DNA of 64,000 nucleotides, taken from the NCBI RefSeq assembly GCF_003473485.1, contig NC_053044.1:30880091-30944090 (forward strand), given 5' to 3'. Shown here piece after piece: positions 53,185-64,000 of this stretch. The notes beneath the pieces are model-generated. The model had not been told where the DNA came from, made no database searches, and was given only the letters and a program-made list of their open reading frames with translations. Within the stretch, counting starts at the first letter, position 1; each line of letters begins with the position of its first letter. This DNA comes from Medicago truncatula. Lineage: Eukaryota > Streptophyta > Magnoliopsida > Fabales > Fabaceae. A program made the position numbers and the translations under genes.

Positions 53185-56039
53185 TATGATAGAAAAGAAA
53201 CAGAGAAGAAAATAGGAAAAGTTGCACTTTGTTTGCTATGTTGTGATGTCATAAGCTTAAAATAGACCTCTATTTATAAGTAACATTTTAAACAACATGC
53301 ACATATTCATTTTTATTTTTTTTCTCTTCTAAAAGCCACATAACAAGTGACAAATAAATTGCACATGCGTTTGTTCTAATTGGGTTCCCAACCTCTAATA
53401 TTGTGGGTCATACATCTGCACATGCATCTTTCTTCTCAACTTTATATACCAACATCAATATCAATTAGTTTAATAATTATTTCCACTTGTTTATAATGGA
53501 TAATTGGATAAGAGCTTATGTATGATTAGATAGTGCTTGGTGTTAGGAGTTCCAATAATAAAATAATCAAAACTAAGCCCTTTATTTTCGGAAATAAGGA
53601 GATAAGACCCATTTGAGGTGAATTGTTTGCATTTTTAAAATTAAAAAATAATAATTTCATTAATATTTTAAAATGTATTATCTTTATTGAGTATTTCATT
53701 TTAGGCCATTATAATGAATTATGCCAAGAGTCTCTCATTTTGTCTTTTTTTACAATAATATTAGTACGAAGTTTCCACCGCCGCATGGCAATGATTAATC
53801 TTTGTCAAGAAACTTGTGGGGTAAGTAAGATGGGTTCTTTCTCCCAACTGAAATTTATTTTGTCTGAGATCGAACATCTGACCACATATTTAAGGAGCAA
53901 ATCTCTTATCACTTGGACCAATTCATTATTGGTAGAGTCTCTTATCTTGTTATTAGTAAAGAAAACACTAAATTTTACTTTCAATTGAAATGTGTAGGGT
54001 CTTAAGGAGAAGATAAACAATATCTTAGCACATGGAGGAGTATCTCACTATATGAAGTTCTTAAGGACATTTTCATGATGCATCTCCCCTTTTCTGATTC
54101 TCTTGTAAGGCAGGGATAGAATCTTCTTTGAGCTTGAGAATGTGCCACGTTGACAGCAGTAGAAATACATGCTTGTTGGAAAAAGGTGTCATATATGGCA
54201 TGGTTAACAACGGCGTGGTGTATTTAGATGGAGCGTAATGATGTTCTCTTTAATCAAGCAAATTTGTCAAATTTTTGAAGATGATCGATCGCATAAAACG
54301 TTTATCGTGGTCCGGGTTCATATGTGGGTAAGGGCGTAATAAAAAATGTTTTCTTGAATTGGTGGTTGAACCTCATTGTATGTCTTTAAAACACGTAACT
54401 TCTTTGCTTATTGTAGTAGATTTTGAATACCCCTTCTTTCCAACAAATAGAATAACTATCCCTCTCCCTTGCTTATGAAAAAAAATATGCTTGTTGATTT
54501 ATTCAGTTCTTAAATGTAATTTAAGTGTTTGGTTGATAGTTTAAAAAGAAACAGCTAGCTTTGCTTGTAGTTTGACAAGCTGTGCATGGTACTAGCAGTG
54601 GTTGACATGATTACAAAATTAACCTTCATGATCAGAGAAATATAAAAAAAAAATAATAATAATAATTACACTGCATTAATGTGACAAGTGTTTTTTTGGT
54701 GGAAGATCATGTAGAAATCAATAGCATATATTTATGTGAACCCACAAATACTAGCTGTTATAAGAGACAATTATATTATAGTTATATCATAGAAAAGCCT
54801 CTGGTAAATGTTTGTTTCATGAGGGAAATCGTAGTTTGTCTTGTTGTGGAAACTATGTGGCCTTTTTGAAGCTCTATCAATATCATGTAAGGCTCTTATG
54901 AGCCCTGCATGGAAAGAAATAGATATGTTTAAAGGGATATTTTATGGTGCAGGGAGGAAATTGATTTTTTTTAAAAATATAATTTTGTTCTTAATGTTCG
55001 ATTCATTTTTAAATTGTTGATCGCTGATTAATAATCAATAGTAATTCATCTAGTAATGTTTGTAATTAACATTTTGGACTTACATGTACTATTTTATCGT
55101 TGGCATCTTTAACATGCAAACATATATAGTTGATGATATTATGCGATAGTCTTAAGTGTTACACTTCTGGGTGTTACACTTCTGGGTGTTACACTTAAAA
55201 CAATGTAGGATAAAATTAGATTAAGTGCAGTCTTGTTAATATGATGAATTGATGATACTATGGGGACTGAACTTTTGATGTCACCGTACAAACAATTGGA
55301 TGCTACTCATTATACTTTTGATGTTATAGTGTTGACTTTACCAAAAATATCATTCTCATGACTTCATCATAGAATTTTCCATCGAGCGCAAACAGCTAGT
55401 CTAGAAAAATCTTTAGTTGTATCATATAAAGATTTTTGCCAACATATAATTAGACTGTATCATATATATCCCAAATTACAAAAATTAATTTTTTTACATG
55501 CATTGTATAATGTGTTGGTACTATGTATTCAGACTTCAAAGCAAAAGAATAAACCGTGACAAAAATTGCATAAAGTAATGTCAAACAATATATAGATTTA
55601 TTAAAATACTTTTTTAGTGTGTCAGACATTATTGGAAGAAATTTTCATCTTTAATGTTTGAAAATATTTGAGAAGATTGTTTTGTAAAAAAGATCATGAT
55701 ACTATCGTATCATGTGTCAGCAATTAGTTCATGAAACATGAAATAAAATTCGACTGAAATTGGAATATGCTATTATAATAACCATTAACTATTATACGAG
55801 GATCTTCATGCATCTTAATTTTCAAAGAAATTTCCAACTGAATTAATTAAATAAATGTGTTGGATGTTTTGTTAGGTCACGTGTAATGCCATTGCCAGAA
55901 TCTAGTGATATATATGATTCATTCAAGCAAAAAATTACCATGTTATTGGTCGTTCACAGATAAAATTTGATTTTGAATGAATTTATTTTGTAAAATTTGA
56001 TCGTAATTAAAAGTGATGTTTATTCGATTTTGCGATGAT
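53185..56039. other. Expansin 1 upstream region and long gene-free stretch
   Basis: 53185-53300 is the 5' flank of the minus-strand expansin; TATTTATA at about 53271-53278 (AGACCTCTATTTATAAGTAA) could be its TATA box, about 90 bp from the start codon. 53300-56039 is AT-rich with short open frames lacking motifs. At 55155-55198 a 17-bp word (TTACACTTCTGGGTG) is tandemly repeated two to three times. Confidence 0.45.
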
Positions 56040-56345
56040 AATGCTCAATCAGCTTCTATTTTGTATAATATTTTGGCGATAGTGTTGGCTAGTCAGCTTC
56101 GGAATGTAATTAGGGGTATCGTCTATGATGTTCAGTCAGTTTTCATTAAGGGATGACAAATTATGGGTAGTATTATTATTGGTAATAAGGTGGTGGATGA
56201 TGCATGTAAGCTCAAAAAGGATTTGTTTCGAAAAAACAAATGATTATGTTTATTGCTCATATTTAGAAGTTGTTATGGTTTAGATGGATTTCCCAATGTT
56301 GTGGAGGGAGGAGGTTGTGGAATGTGTATCAAACGCAATGAATTT
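56040..56345 (+). pseudogene. LINE reverse transcriptase relic, first part
   Basis: Broken frames read LVSFGM.LG.SSMMFSQFSL and VVDDACKLKKDLF, corresponding to plant L1 RT (ILANRLxxVIGxxVSxxQSAFxxGRQIxD ... EVVDEARKLKK). The segment from GGTGGTGGATGATGCATG to TGTATCAAACGCAATG is repeated at 56666-56835. Confidence 0.65.
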
Positions 56346-56515
56346 AAGATCATTTAATTTCAGATTGCATAGAGGATGTGACAGACAAACATATCTCATA
56401 GTAATTGTTAAGGAGATAGTACCATTTATAATTTGGTTTGTTGAGAAATATTTGTAAATATAATTTATTTATTTTTTTGTTAAAAAAACTTATTTTGCTT
56501 TTTAGCAAAAATAGT

Positions 56516-56521
56516 AAAAAA
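56516..56521 (-). terminator. RNA polymerase III terminator of tRNA-Asp
   Basis: Six consecutive T on the minus strand, beginning two bases after the tRNA 3' end (GGCGTCTTTTTTAC). Confidence 0.8.
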
Positions 56522-56523
56522 GA

Positions 56524-56595
56524 CGCCGCTGCCGGGGATCGAACCCGGATCACCCGCGTGACAGGCGGGAATACTTACCACTATACTACAACGAC
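56524..56595 (-). tRNA. trnD-GUC (nuclear): tRNA-Asp (anticodon GUC)
   Basis: On the minus strand the 72-nt sequence begins GTCGTTGTAGTATAGTGGTA, has the anticodon loop CCTGTCACG (GTC), a T arm CCGGGTTCGATCCCCGG, and ends CAGCGGC plus discriminator G. Acceptor, D, anticodon and T stems all pair, with one G-U pair in the acceptor stem (position 68 G for the usual A). There is no intron. A T6 terminator follows, and upstream DNA has CAA words, both usual for active plant tRNA genes. It lies inside a LINE relic, between two copies of the same LINE segment. Confidence 0.93.
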
Positions 56596-56659
56596 TGTTT
56601 GATGTTAACTTTTGCCAAACAACAATTATATTCCTTTTTCGCTTGTTTGTTATATCAAT

Positions 56660-57420
56660 TTACTAATAAGGTGTTGGATGACACATGTAAGCTCAAAAAG
56701 GATTTGGTTTTTTGTAAGTTGATTTTGAAAAAACATATGATTTTGTTGATTGCTCATATTTAGAAGTTGTTATGGTTAAGATGGATTTCTCAATGTCGTT
56801 GAGGAAGTGGGTTATGGAATGTGTATCAAACACAACGACTTTTGTGCTGGTCAATGGAAACCTGACAGACGAGTTTCCACTAGAGAGAGGATTAAGGTAA
56901 GGTGATCATCTTTCCCTTTTGTTGTTTTTACTTGCGGCAGTAGGGCTCATTATTATGTTAAATTCACCAACATCAATTAGTTTATTGACTAGGTACAATG
57001 TAGGTAGTACCACATCTATTACTATTTCTCATTGGAAGTTCATGAATGATACTCTTCTTTTAGCAAAAAATAGTTGGACTAATATTAGAATCATCAAAGG
57101 GGTGCTTATTTTATTTGAAGTAATTTTAGGTTTGAAAGTCAATTTTCATAATAGTATATTGGAGGGTGTCAATGTACCCAAATCGTGAATGAATGAGGCA
57201 ACCTTGGTTATGTATCGTAGAATTGGTGATATTTCTTTTTTGTACAATTGGGTTTACCTATTGGAGGAAATATTCAATTTGGAAAAGTCGTCATTGTGTA
57301 TGGGGGGTCGTTTGCTTTTGTTGAAATTTGTTTTGTCTTCGCTTCTAATCTATTTTCTCTCCTTCTTCGAGGCTTCCACATGTATCATATCATGTCTTGA
57401 ACTTTTTTAAAATGTTTCTT
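56660..57420 (+). pseudogene. LINE reverse transcriptase relic, second part
   Basis: Reads FxKMDFSMSLRKWVMECVSN, TTFVLVNGNLTDEFPLERGL, SLLLFLLAAVGL, YNVGSTTSITISHWKFMNDT, LLLAKNSWTNIRIIKGVLIL, FEVILGLKVNFHNSILEGVN, then GGRLLLLKFVLSSLLIYFLS. This matches plant L1 LINE RT, thumb and downstream regions. The catalytic FADD is replaced by FMND, and stops break the frame. Plus strand, dead element. Confidence 0.8.
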
Positions 57421-57671
57421 TTTGAGGTGGATGCGAGGAAATTAGGAAAATTTCATGAATTAATTGGAATAATTTGTTTAGATAAGGAGAGTGGAGGATT
57501 GTGAGTGCACAGAATTAGAAAAATTAATTTAGCGTTGTTAGGAAATTTAATTTAATTTCATGAATTGCAATTTGTTGTTTTTCATGGTTGTGTAACTTTA
57601 TTGTTTATACATGTGTTGAGGAGAGTCTTTTGATTGGTTATATATATAATTCATCTTGACTTGTTAAAAAG

Positions 57672-58552
57672 AAGGGTTAAATATGTTTTTTGGCTCTAAA
57701 AATATATCAACTTTTCGTTTTAGTCCTTCTAAAATTTTCCTTCGACTATTAAATTTTCAATCATGTGTTACCTTTGTATTGTTAAGTCAACTTTTTTTTT
57801 TGAGAGAATTTTTAAGTCAACTCATGTGTTACCTTTGTATTGTTTTAATGACTTTAAAAATCCCTCCCAAAAAATATTAGATTTTTTAAAAATTCATGTT
57901 AAATATCGAAAGAGAGTTTAATACTCCAGAATTTTAAAATGAGTGTCGCTTTAGCCCATTGCACACAAATTAAGGAATGAAATGAAATAATCATTAGACA
58001 TAACACTTTTACTAAATTTCCCTTACTTTATAAGAAAAAGACAAACTTAAAGTTGCATTGAAAATTATGTGAGAGAAAAGTTGGAGAGGGTAAAGTTGGA
58101 AGAAAAAAATTAAAGTTGTATTGGAAATGTAAAGTGACATTCATTTTGAAACATTTTTTTTTGTTAAAGCGACACTCATTTTGAAACGGAAGGAGTATCA
58201 TTGATCTATTAGCTCACTAGTCTATTTAATCTTAAATCACATTACTTATTTAAATATGTTCATATGAAATAGACTTTTAAACAGATTAGTAGGTCTAATC
58301 AGACTTTTATAAGGTCATACTCAGACCTAAAAAGTAAGATTATGATAGGTTGTAAGTCAGGCTTAGGCCTTAAAAAAATGTGACAGGTCAAGCTTAGGCC
58401 TTGCAAAGCCTATTTCCATCCTACTTGAAAGGAGGATCAGAAGTTAAGATAAAAAACTTTTAAAAGACTAAAGACAAAACAAAAAATTAAAGAGATTAAA
58501 ACGTAAAGTTAAGATATTTATATGAATTAAAAAACGTATTTAATCCTAGAAT
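57672..58552. mobile_element. Degenerate Mutator-type MITE (TTAAATATGTTTTTTGG family) with nested Stowaway
   Basis: Left end AGGGTTAAATATGTTTTTTG, and right end AATTAAAAAACGTATTTAATCC as its imperfect complement. Inner arms TTTAGTCCTTCTAAAATTTT and AAAGACTAAAGAC also pair loosely. It contains a nested Stowaway at 57924-58195, so it is older than that insertion. No 9-bp duplication could be fixed. Confidence 0.5.
57924..58195. mobile_element. Stowaway-type MITE, nested
   Basis: Inverted ends CTCCAGAATTTTAAAATGAG and CTCATTTTGAAACGGAAGGAG, with TA duplications at 57922-57923 and 58196-58197. 272 bp, no coding sequence. Confidence 0.8.
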
Positions 58553-58594
58553 GAAAATCTAAGGGAGAGACCATGTAGCGGATGAAACTAGCTA

Positions 58595-58866
58595 CTACCT
58601 CTGTTCCTTTTTAATTGTCATATTTTAACATTTTATACAAATCAGGACAATCAACAATTGATACTACTTTTGATGCAATAAGTTATATTTTTACTATAAT
58701 GACCTTATTCATTTAATATCTCATTTCATATATTTCTCTCCGCAATAAATAACTAAGGACAATATTGGTAAAACAACATTTAATGTTGCATTGAACTTTA
58801 AAAGTGACAGTTAAATAGGAACAAAAACTTTCTTAAAAAGTAACACTTAAAAAGGAACGGAGGTAT
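58595..58866. mobile_element. Stowaway-type MITE
   Basis: Inverted ends TACCTCTGTTCCTTTTTAA and TTAAAAAGGAACGGAGGTA, TA duplications at 58593-58594 and 58867-58868. Non-coding. Confidence 0.8.
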
Positions 58867-58868
58867 TA

Positions 58869-60400
58869 AAAGGAAAGAGAGAAAAAGAACCCATGTAACT
58901 GATGAAATTATATTGGACCCTACCATGTTAGTGGCACATGCAAGTTTCAGTTTGGCTCTCTTAAATCTTAATCCATGTCGTTTTGCTCTCTTTTTTCTTC
59001 TTTGATGTCATGTATCAATCAAACATACAATTAAATAGCTTTTATTTTTATAATAACTACAAAATCAATCATATGTGATACTCTTATTATACCATGAACT
59101 TAAAATACAGTATAGTCCTCCTTTGTTGAAACTCTTAGTAATATTTATTTTCCCTCAGAAAAAATCGAACTTTTGTCACTTCCTAGAAGGAATATATGCC
59201 CTCTTGGCCGGTTTGTATTTTCTCCGTGTAGCACCTTCCTAAGGGTTGGACAAGGTAACAGTATCTAAATTAAAAAAGATATGCATGCAGATAAATCAAA
59301 ACTATATAATTAAAATTTTGATTCCTTAACAAAATATGAAATGAATCTTCTTTGATCTAATGCTACTCTTGGCCTTTGTGTAAGGTAGATAGACAGTCTT
59401 GAGACACGAACTGTAGGTCTTTTCATTTGAAAGCATGTTTCCTCTTCCAACCCTCATTTTTTTGTTTTTTGAAATATCTTCCACACCCTCTAATTATAGG
59501 CTAAATTACTATTTTGATTTTTTAATTCGAGTCGATCTGACACCAGATGTCAAATCTACACTATTTCAAGTTAACCTTTCTTGTGCGCCACTTTATCTTC
59601 GATATGTGCCACCAGTTTGCCTAAATCACTAATACTATCTTAGAATTCGTGGTTGAGTGTCTGACACAACCCCACAAAACCGGTTTATAAAGTGAGAATT
59701 GATCTCACTTATAAACACATGTTCAACTCATCTTTTATCCAATGTGAGACTCTTTAAGTTTTGAAATTTATCAACTAGGGTTTTTGCAATCAACTTCAAG
59801 CACAATATGATCTACCTCAAACTCCTCCATTTTGTAAATCACAAGTCTAATTAGGCGAGCATATTGTTAATATTTATGCACGTGTGGAACTAACTTGCAA
59901 CACTAAAAAAATTACCAAATTGAAATTGGAAATTACGTAATTTTACTAAAATATAAAATTATGTTATAATAGCCTGAAGTTTAATTTTGTCTAAATTAAA
60001 ACAAAATATGTAAAAGGGTAGGCTAAGGAACAAAGTAGGGAGTCACACAGCAAATTAAAGTCTAATATTTTAATTAAAACAGAAACTCAATAAGATATAC
60101 CAGATTTGTTTGGTTTCTGCTGTTGGTTTAGGGATCAGGGAAGGTTCCTTCACAAATGATTGTCCCAAATTTGGTGAAAGAATTTGGACTGTCAAATCTT
60201 TTTTCTTTTTCACAAATGGATTTTGGATTTTGTATAGGACAGATGCATTACAGGATACAAACTTCGCACCGACTTGTAAGGTTCTTAAAAGTGTGTTTGG
60301 ATGGGGGAATGTTTTGAGGGAATTCAACTACTTTGAGGGTTGGGCTCCTCTTAAGGAGTTAGGGTCCTCTTAAAGATACTTTGGAACAAAAGTGATTTGT
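58869..60400. other. No gene; dispersed repeat fragments
   Basis: 59640-59760 (ACCGGTTTATAAAGTGAG, CACTTATAAACACATGTTCA, CCAATGTGAGACTCTT) resembles a widely dispersed plant repeat of the short LTR or TRIM kind. An 87-codon frame at 60110-60373 and its shadow at 60070-60327 have no recognisable motif. The end of that frame contains TGTGTTTGGATGGGGGAATG, typical of hAT-like repeats. Confidence 0.4.
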
Positions 60401-61540
60401 TCAAGAGTGCTGGGTCATAGAATATATCAAATAAGAGATTGAACATATATTAAAGCATCAGACGCACAAGAGAACCTTAAAAAAAAAAACTATGGTAGAA
60501 AAGAAAGGTCAACCAAAAGTCAACTTATTGGATCAGAAAGAAAAGACGTCACTCAGAAGCTAAAGAATAACCTCATCAGACTATGTTCCTTCAAAAAAAA
60601 ATCTCATTAGACTCTGTAGAGATCATCAGACTCAGAAGACTTAGCCAGACACGGAAGACCCCATCAGACTTGAAAGACCTTCAGACTTCAGAAGAACCTA
60701 AGGAACCCAGACTCCACGTCTACGTTAGATTTGTCGTCTTGTATAGTTGTCTCCATAAGGATTTGAGTACAATTTTGTCTTCTTCTGACCACGTGTAGAA
60801 ACAGACAAAGAACTTCAAGGACAATAAGAATGAATGGTTACTTCCAGTTTCAGCAAAGGATTTTTTAATGACTATCTAACTGAATTATACATATCAGACA
60901 ATGGCTCAACTTCCTTGATTTGAAGCTTCTCAATGATTCTTAATACACTGGCACTCTTCTTCAACGTCTCTCAAATTCCTTCATATATAAAGAGCTAAAG
61001 ACCTTAAAAAGATTAACAAGACTGCTATTTTTACTATGTCATTACTCTACCAAATCAAATAGCGCAAAACACATAGGATTTTTATTTCAACTTTTGTATC
61101 TTAGAAATCCTAAAGTCATAAGAGTCTATTCAAACATTGTCCAGTTTACGCTACCATTGTTATATCAAGTGTAAGAACAAATTTGTTTATTGTAGTAAAC
61201 AAAAAGAAGTCTATTGCCTGCAAAGCTTGAACATCAGAAGTCTCTTTCACTTGTGATAGATCGATTGAGCAATAGAAGTCTCTTGGAATTGTCCTCGAGC
61301 AGTGTAAGTCTCTTCGTAGTGACCTTGAGCATTATAAGTCTCTTGCAAGTGTGTTTGACCAATTGGAAGTCTCTTGGAAGAGTATTTGAGCAATTTTAAT
61401 CTAATGATATTATAGTAAATCTCTTGGAAGTGCAAGGGGACTGGACTACTCCTTTATTGTGGGAGGAACCAATATAAATTGCTTGTGTCTGGTCTCTCTC
61501 TCTCTCCCTCCCTCTCCCTCTCTCTCCCTAAAAATTATCT
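60401..61540 (+). mobile_element. Sirevirus-like (SIRE1-type) copia LTR, probably solo or truncated
   Basis: Segments rich in ATCAGACT(C/T)/AGAAGAC words (60460-60700), a TATA-like CATATATAAAGAGC (60980), a 30-bp repeat array (61235-61410), then GGGGACTGGACTACTCC...GAACCAATATAAATTGCTTG and a C/T-rich end (61490-61530). This series is characteristic of legume SIRE1-like LTRs. No gag, pol or second LTR is in the window to the right. Borders were not resolved. Confidence 0.5.
61235..61410 (+). repeat. 30-bp tandem array, about five copies
   Basis: Unit approximates ATAGAAGTCTCTTGGAAGTG followed by TCCTTGAGCA. Copies are diverged (AGAAGTCTCTTGGAATTGTC, GTAAGTCTCTTCGTAGTGAC, TAAGTCTCTTGCAAGTGTGT, GGAAGTCTCTTGGAAGAGTA). 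A further degenerate AAATCTCTTGGAAGTG follows at about 61417. Confidence 0.8.
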
Positions 61541-62324
61541 TCTTCTAATTCCCAAAATCGTGAACACAATTATTGCAGTGTTGAGAACTTTAACTTAGAA
61601 TCCCGTATTTATTCAAGCCATGACTTAGGTTGATCAACCTTTACCTTATCATTCCTCGACATTGTTCCCTCTCCAAGGACATTTCTAGAATCGCCCTTCC
61701 ACATTCGATTATGGATAGTTACTCTAGTCATTCTATAAATCCGCCCAATTCGCTTGTCTAGGAATAGTTGATATATACACGAGATGTCAGCTTTCAATAG
61801 TAAAATTTAGATAGAGAAATATTTAAGTGATCACAACGCTAAATTAAATTATTTGGGCACACACAAAAATTAGAATCATTTAATTATTTAAAAATACACA
61901 TTACTTAATTATTTCTTTTTCTACCATTTTACTTTTGTGTATATGTGCCAAAATAAAGTATCTAATTTTGAGGCCGTGTCCAAAAATTTCTTGATTTTGA
62001 CATTGTAATTTTAGTGGATGAAATTCAAATCTTATCTTTGATGGAGTAAAATGATCATTAATACTATTTTATTTTATTATAATTCGTCCTTTGCTAATTT
62101 TTCTTAATTTTAAATTTGATACTAGTGTCCATGTAATAACACCCAACTATGAAATTTATGGATTGTTGTTGAAGTGATCAACCACATATTTACGAGACAT
62201 AAATATTTTTTCGAATTTAGATAACAACGTTTCTCTTTCTTTTATTTACAAGAACAAATTTCTCTTATCAACTATCAACCACATATTTATGAAATATATT
62301 TAAACCATATTTTTATTACATTTG
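61541..62324. other. No gene recognised
   Basis: AT-rich. From about 62160 it aligns with the DNA downstream of expansin 1 (GAAGTGATCAACCACATATTTA). Confidence 0.45.
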
Positions 62325-62415
62325 AGGTTCTAGCTCAATGGTAAGAGCAAGAGTTTAATGTAATCTTATAATTTCAAGGAGTAAGAGTTCAATCTTGTAA
62401 TCTCAAAATACTTAA
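62325..62415 (+). mobile_element. Possible SINE
   Basis: GTTCTAGCTCAATGGTAAGAGC (A box) and AGAGTTCAATCTTGTAATC (weak B box) about 45 bp apart, with a poly(A)-poor 3' side. It is absent from the equivalent place near expansin 1, supporting a later insertion. Confidence 0.4.
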
Positions 62416-62772
62416 TTCAAATCTTTTAAAAAGACAATTGTAAAATGATCATTAATAACACATTATTTAATAAAAAAAATTCTTTCTCAATTCTTTGAAA
62501 TATCATATATTTATTAATTATTATATAAGTAAATATTGAATTCAAGTAACAACATATCTCTCATCAATGTTACTAATATCAATTGAAAAGAAGTCTCTCA
62601 AAATACATAAAACTCCTATATATGAAGTGACCAGCGGGTGCTACATAACAACCTCAGCTACTTTACAGACCAATAAGATAAAACATGGTCTTTCAAAATC
62701 ACAGTTACAACTTTTCAAGAACTCGAATTGATAAATGAATTTACTATAAGTATACAAAAGTTATTAAAAACT

Positions 62773-64000
62773 CTAAAATTGAGCTCCTTGAAAGGTTTGA
62801 CCAAATTGCCAATTTGCTGGTGCCACATTGAAACTTGTCATAGTTCTACCATCACTTGTTGTAACTTGAAATGAGAGGGATTGTCCATTAAGATAAGAGT
62901 TGCTTTGCCAATTTTGACCCCAATTTCTTGACATTGGTTGCCATCCAGTTCTTGACCCTTTGATGGATATAGAATGAACATCCCCAGCTCCACCTACATT
63001 GGTGACCAAAACTAGGTTGAAGTAAGAGTGGCCATTTATTGTGAACCTTACTCCTCCCTTTTTGAAACATGCCACCCTATCATAATCACAAAAATAATAG
63101 CATTATTAGACATGTTAACAATGAATAAAATAAGATATAAATTAGAAGTTTTGAAAAAGATATGTGATTTGAACTTGGACATCGAGGTTTTTAGGGGTCG
63201 TTTGATGGTCAGGATAGGGAGACAGAGATTTAAACAGTTCATATCCTGACTATCAAACGGCCCTTAAAAACCTATATATTTATTATATCCTGGTTAAATT
63301 TCATGTTTGATGCACCAAAGAGATATAAAGATTTTAAAAAACGGTTCGTTACAGAGAAAAAGGCCGCGACAAAAAGACTTTACTAACCTTCTAAAGGAAA
63401 CAGGCACAATTCCAGCTCTATATTCAGCAATTTGAAGGTAGGCAGGCTCAGCCATATCAAAATGTTGCAAAGGAGGATTACACCAACCACCATTGTTGTT
63501 AGGCAAAGATGGATTTGGTGGACAAAAATTTGTAGCAGTGACAATAATAGAACCAGGTTTGCACCATCTTGGATCATCATTGCATCTCATTTCATAGCAA
63601 GATCCACAGCTTAAACCATTGTTGAACAAAGCAGTGCTTAGTGCTGCTGTGTTGGTTCCATATCCTTGGCTATATAAATTTCCATATCCACATGCTCCAC
63701 CTACATGTATGTAAAATAAAAGAATAAACTTTACTTTCTAAAATAAACAAAATAATAAATAATATATTTTTCTTGACAAATATTAGTGTCCTAGTGATGT
63801 TTCTTTACCACATATTGGGGAAGAATATAGTTGAAGAACTAACTTGAGTTAGGTCTCTTCTACAAAAAAATTAAGAAAGAAAATAGTGTGCAAATTTTTT
63901 AATTAAAAATAAAATCAATTAGAAAAACCCAAAGAAATTTTGTTAATTGACAATGTTAAAAAGTGACATTATTCAAAATTAGAAATGTGTATATTTAAAC
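62773..64000 (-). CDS. EXPA: Alpha-expansin, second tandem copy; exon 1 beyond the right edge
   Basis: Exons 63388-63700 (acceptor CATGTAG, donor AAG/GTTAGT) and 62773-63076 are visible. Exon 1 with the signal peptide lies right of 64000. The visible protein starts [15 protein letters not shown] and is identical over long stretches to expansin 1, differing by RVACFKKGG for RVPCFKKGG. All landmarks are kept: [48 protein letters not shown]. Introns have the same positions, and intron 2 holds the same foldback repeat. Same orientation as copy 1, about 11.2 kb apart. Introns differ more than exons. Likely functional if exon 1 is intact. Confidence 0.93.
63188..63270. repeat. Foldback repeat in intron 2 of expansin 2
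   Basis: Arms 63188-63216 (AGGGGTCGTTTGATGGTCAG) and 63241-63270 (CTGACTATCAAACGGCCCTT) are complementary. It has the same site as in expansin 1, with independent base changes in each arm. Confidence 0.75.

Noticed and set aside
60110-60373. Possible gene with an 87-codon frame
   Set aside because: No homology recognised, both strands open, and its 3' part reads into a common dispersed repeat.

Overview
The window is nuclear DNA of a flowering plant, almost certainly a legume (Medicago/Trifolium/Cicer-like). The grounds are strongly AT-rich DNA, GT-AG introns, plant-only families (CC-NB-ARC-LRR resistance proteins, DUF247, alpha-expansin), plant CACTA, Ty1/copia, LINE, SINE and Stowaway elements, and the GGTTAAATATGTTTTTGGTCCCT-type terminal repeats that are abundant in legume genomes. 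Genus is inference. No bacterial features, operons or CRISPR arrays are present.

Layout. 1-11.7 kb (unit A): a decayed DUF247 fragment (+), a poly(A) retroposon with a 13-bp target duplication, 3' exon remnants of a CNL gene (-), and a long CNL exon (8.3-11.6 kb, -). 12.4-20.9 kb: a foldback repeat split by a 4.7-kb non-autonomous CACTA element and a 3.4-kb copia element. 21-29 kb: a decayed copia relic, three elements with 9-10-bp target duplications (one carrying a mini-CACTA, one a minisatellite), SINEs, and repeated copies of the DNA that precedes the DUF247 gene. 29.3-41.5 kb (unit B): an intact intronless DUF247 gene (+), then a multi-exon CNL gene (-) with an in-frame stop at codon 39. 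42.7-45.6 kb: a copia pol relic with its 3' LTR. 46-51 kb: Stowaway, SINE and two further elements with 9-bp target duplications. 51.5-53.2 kb: a complete alpha-expansin gene (-). 56.0-57.4 kb: a LINE relic surrounding a tRNA-Asp(GUC) gene. 57.7-62 kb: MITEs and a Sirevirus-like LTR. 62.8-64 kb: a second, near-identical alpha-expansin gene that runs off the right edge.

Units A and B have the same order and orientation (DUF247 +, CNL -), with equivalent parts about 30 kb apart, so the left two thirds is a tandem segmental duplication later invaded by transposons. The expansins are a second tandem duplication, about 11 kb apart. The CNL genes would encode intracellular immune receptors, the DUF247 protein a C-terminally membrane-anchored protein of unknown biochemistry, and the expansins secreted wall-loosening proteins. 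Nothing seen ties these families into one pathway. The best candidate for something unusual is the CNL C-terminus: a series of short Ser/Thr-rich exons ending in a helical, coiled-coil domain that looks like an integrated non-NLR domain. Splice sites, element borders and target duplications were read by eye. Family names rest on motif recognition, not database searches.
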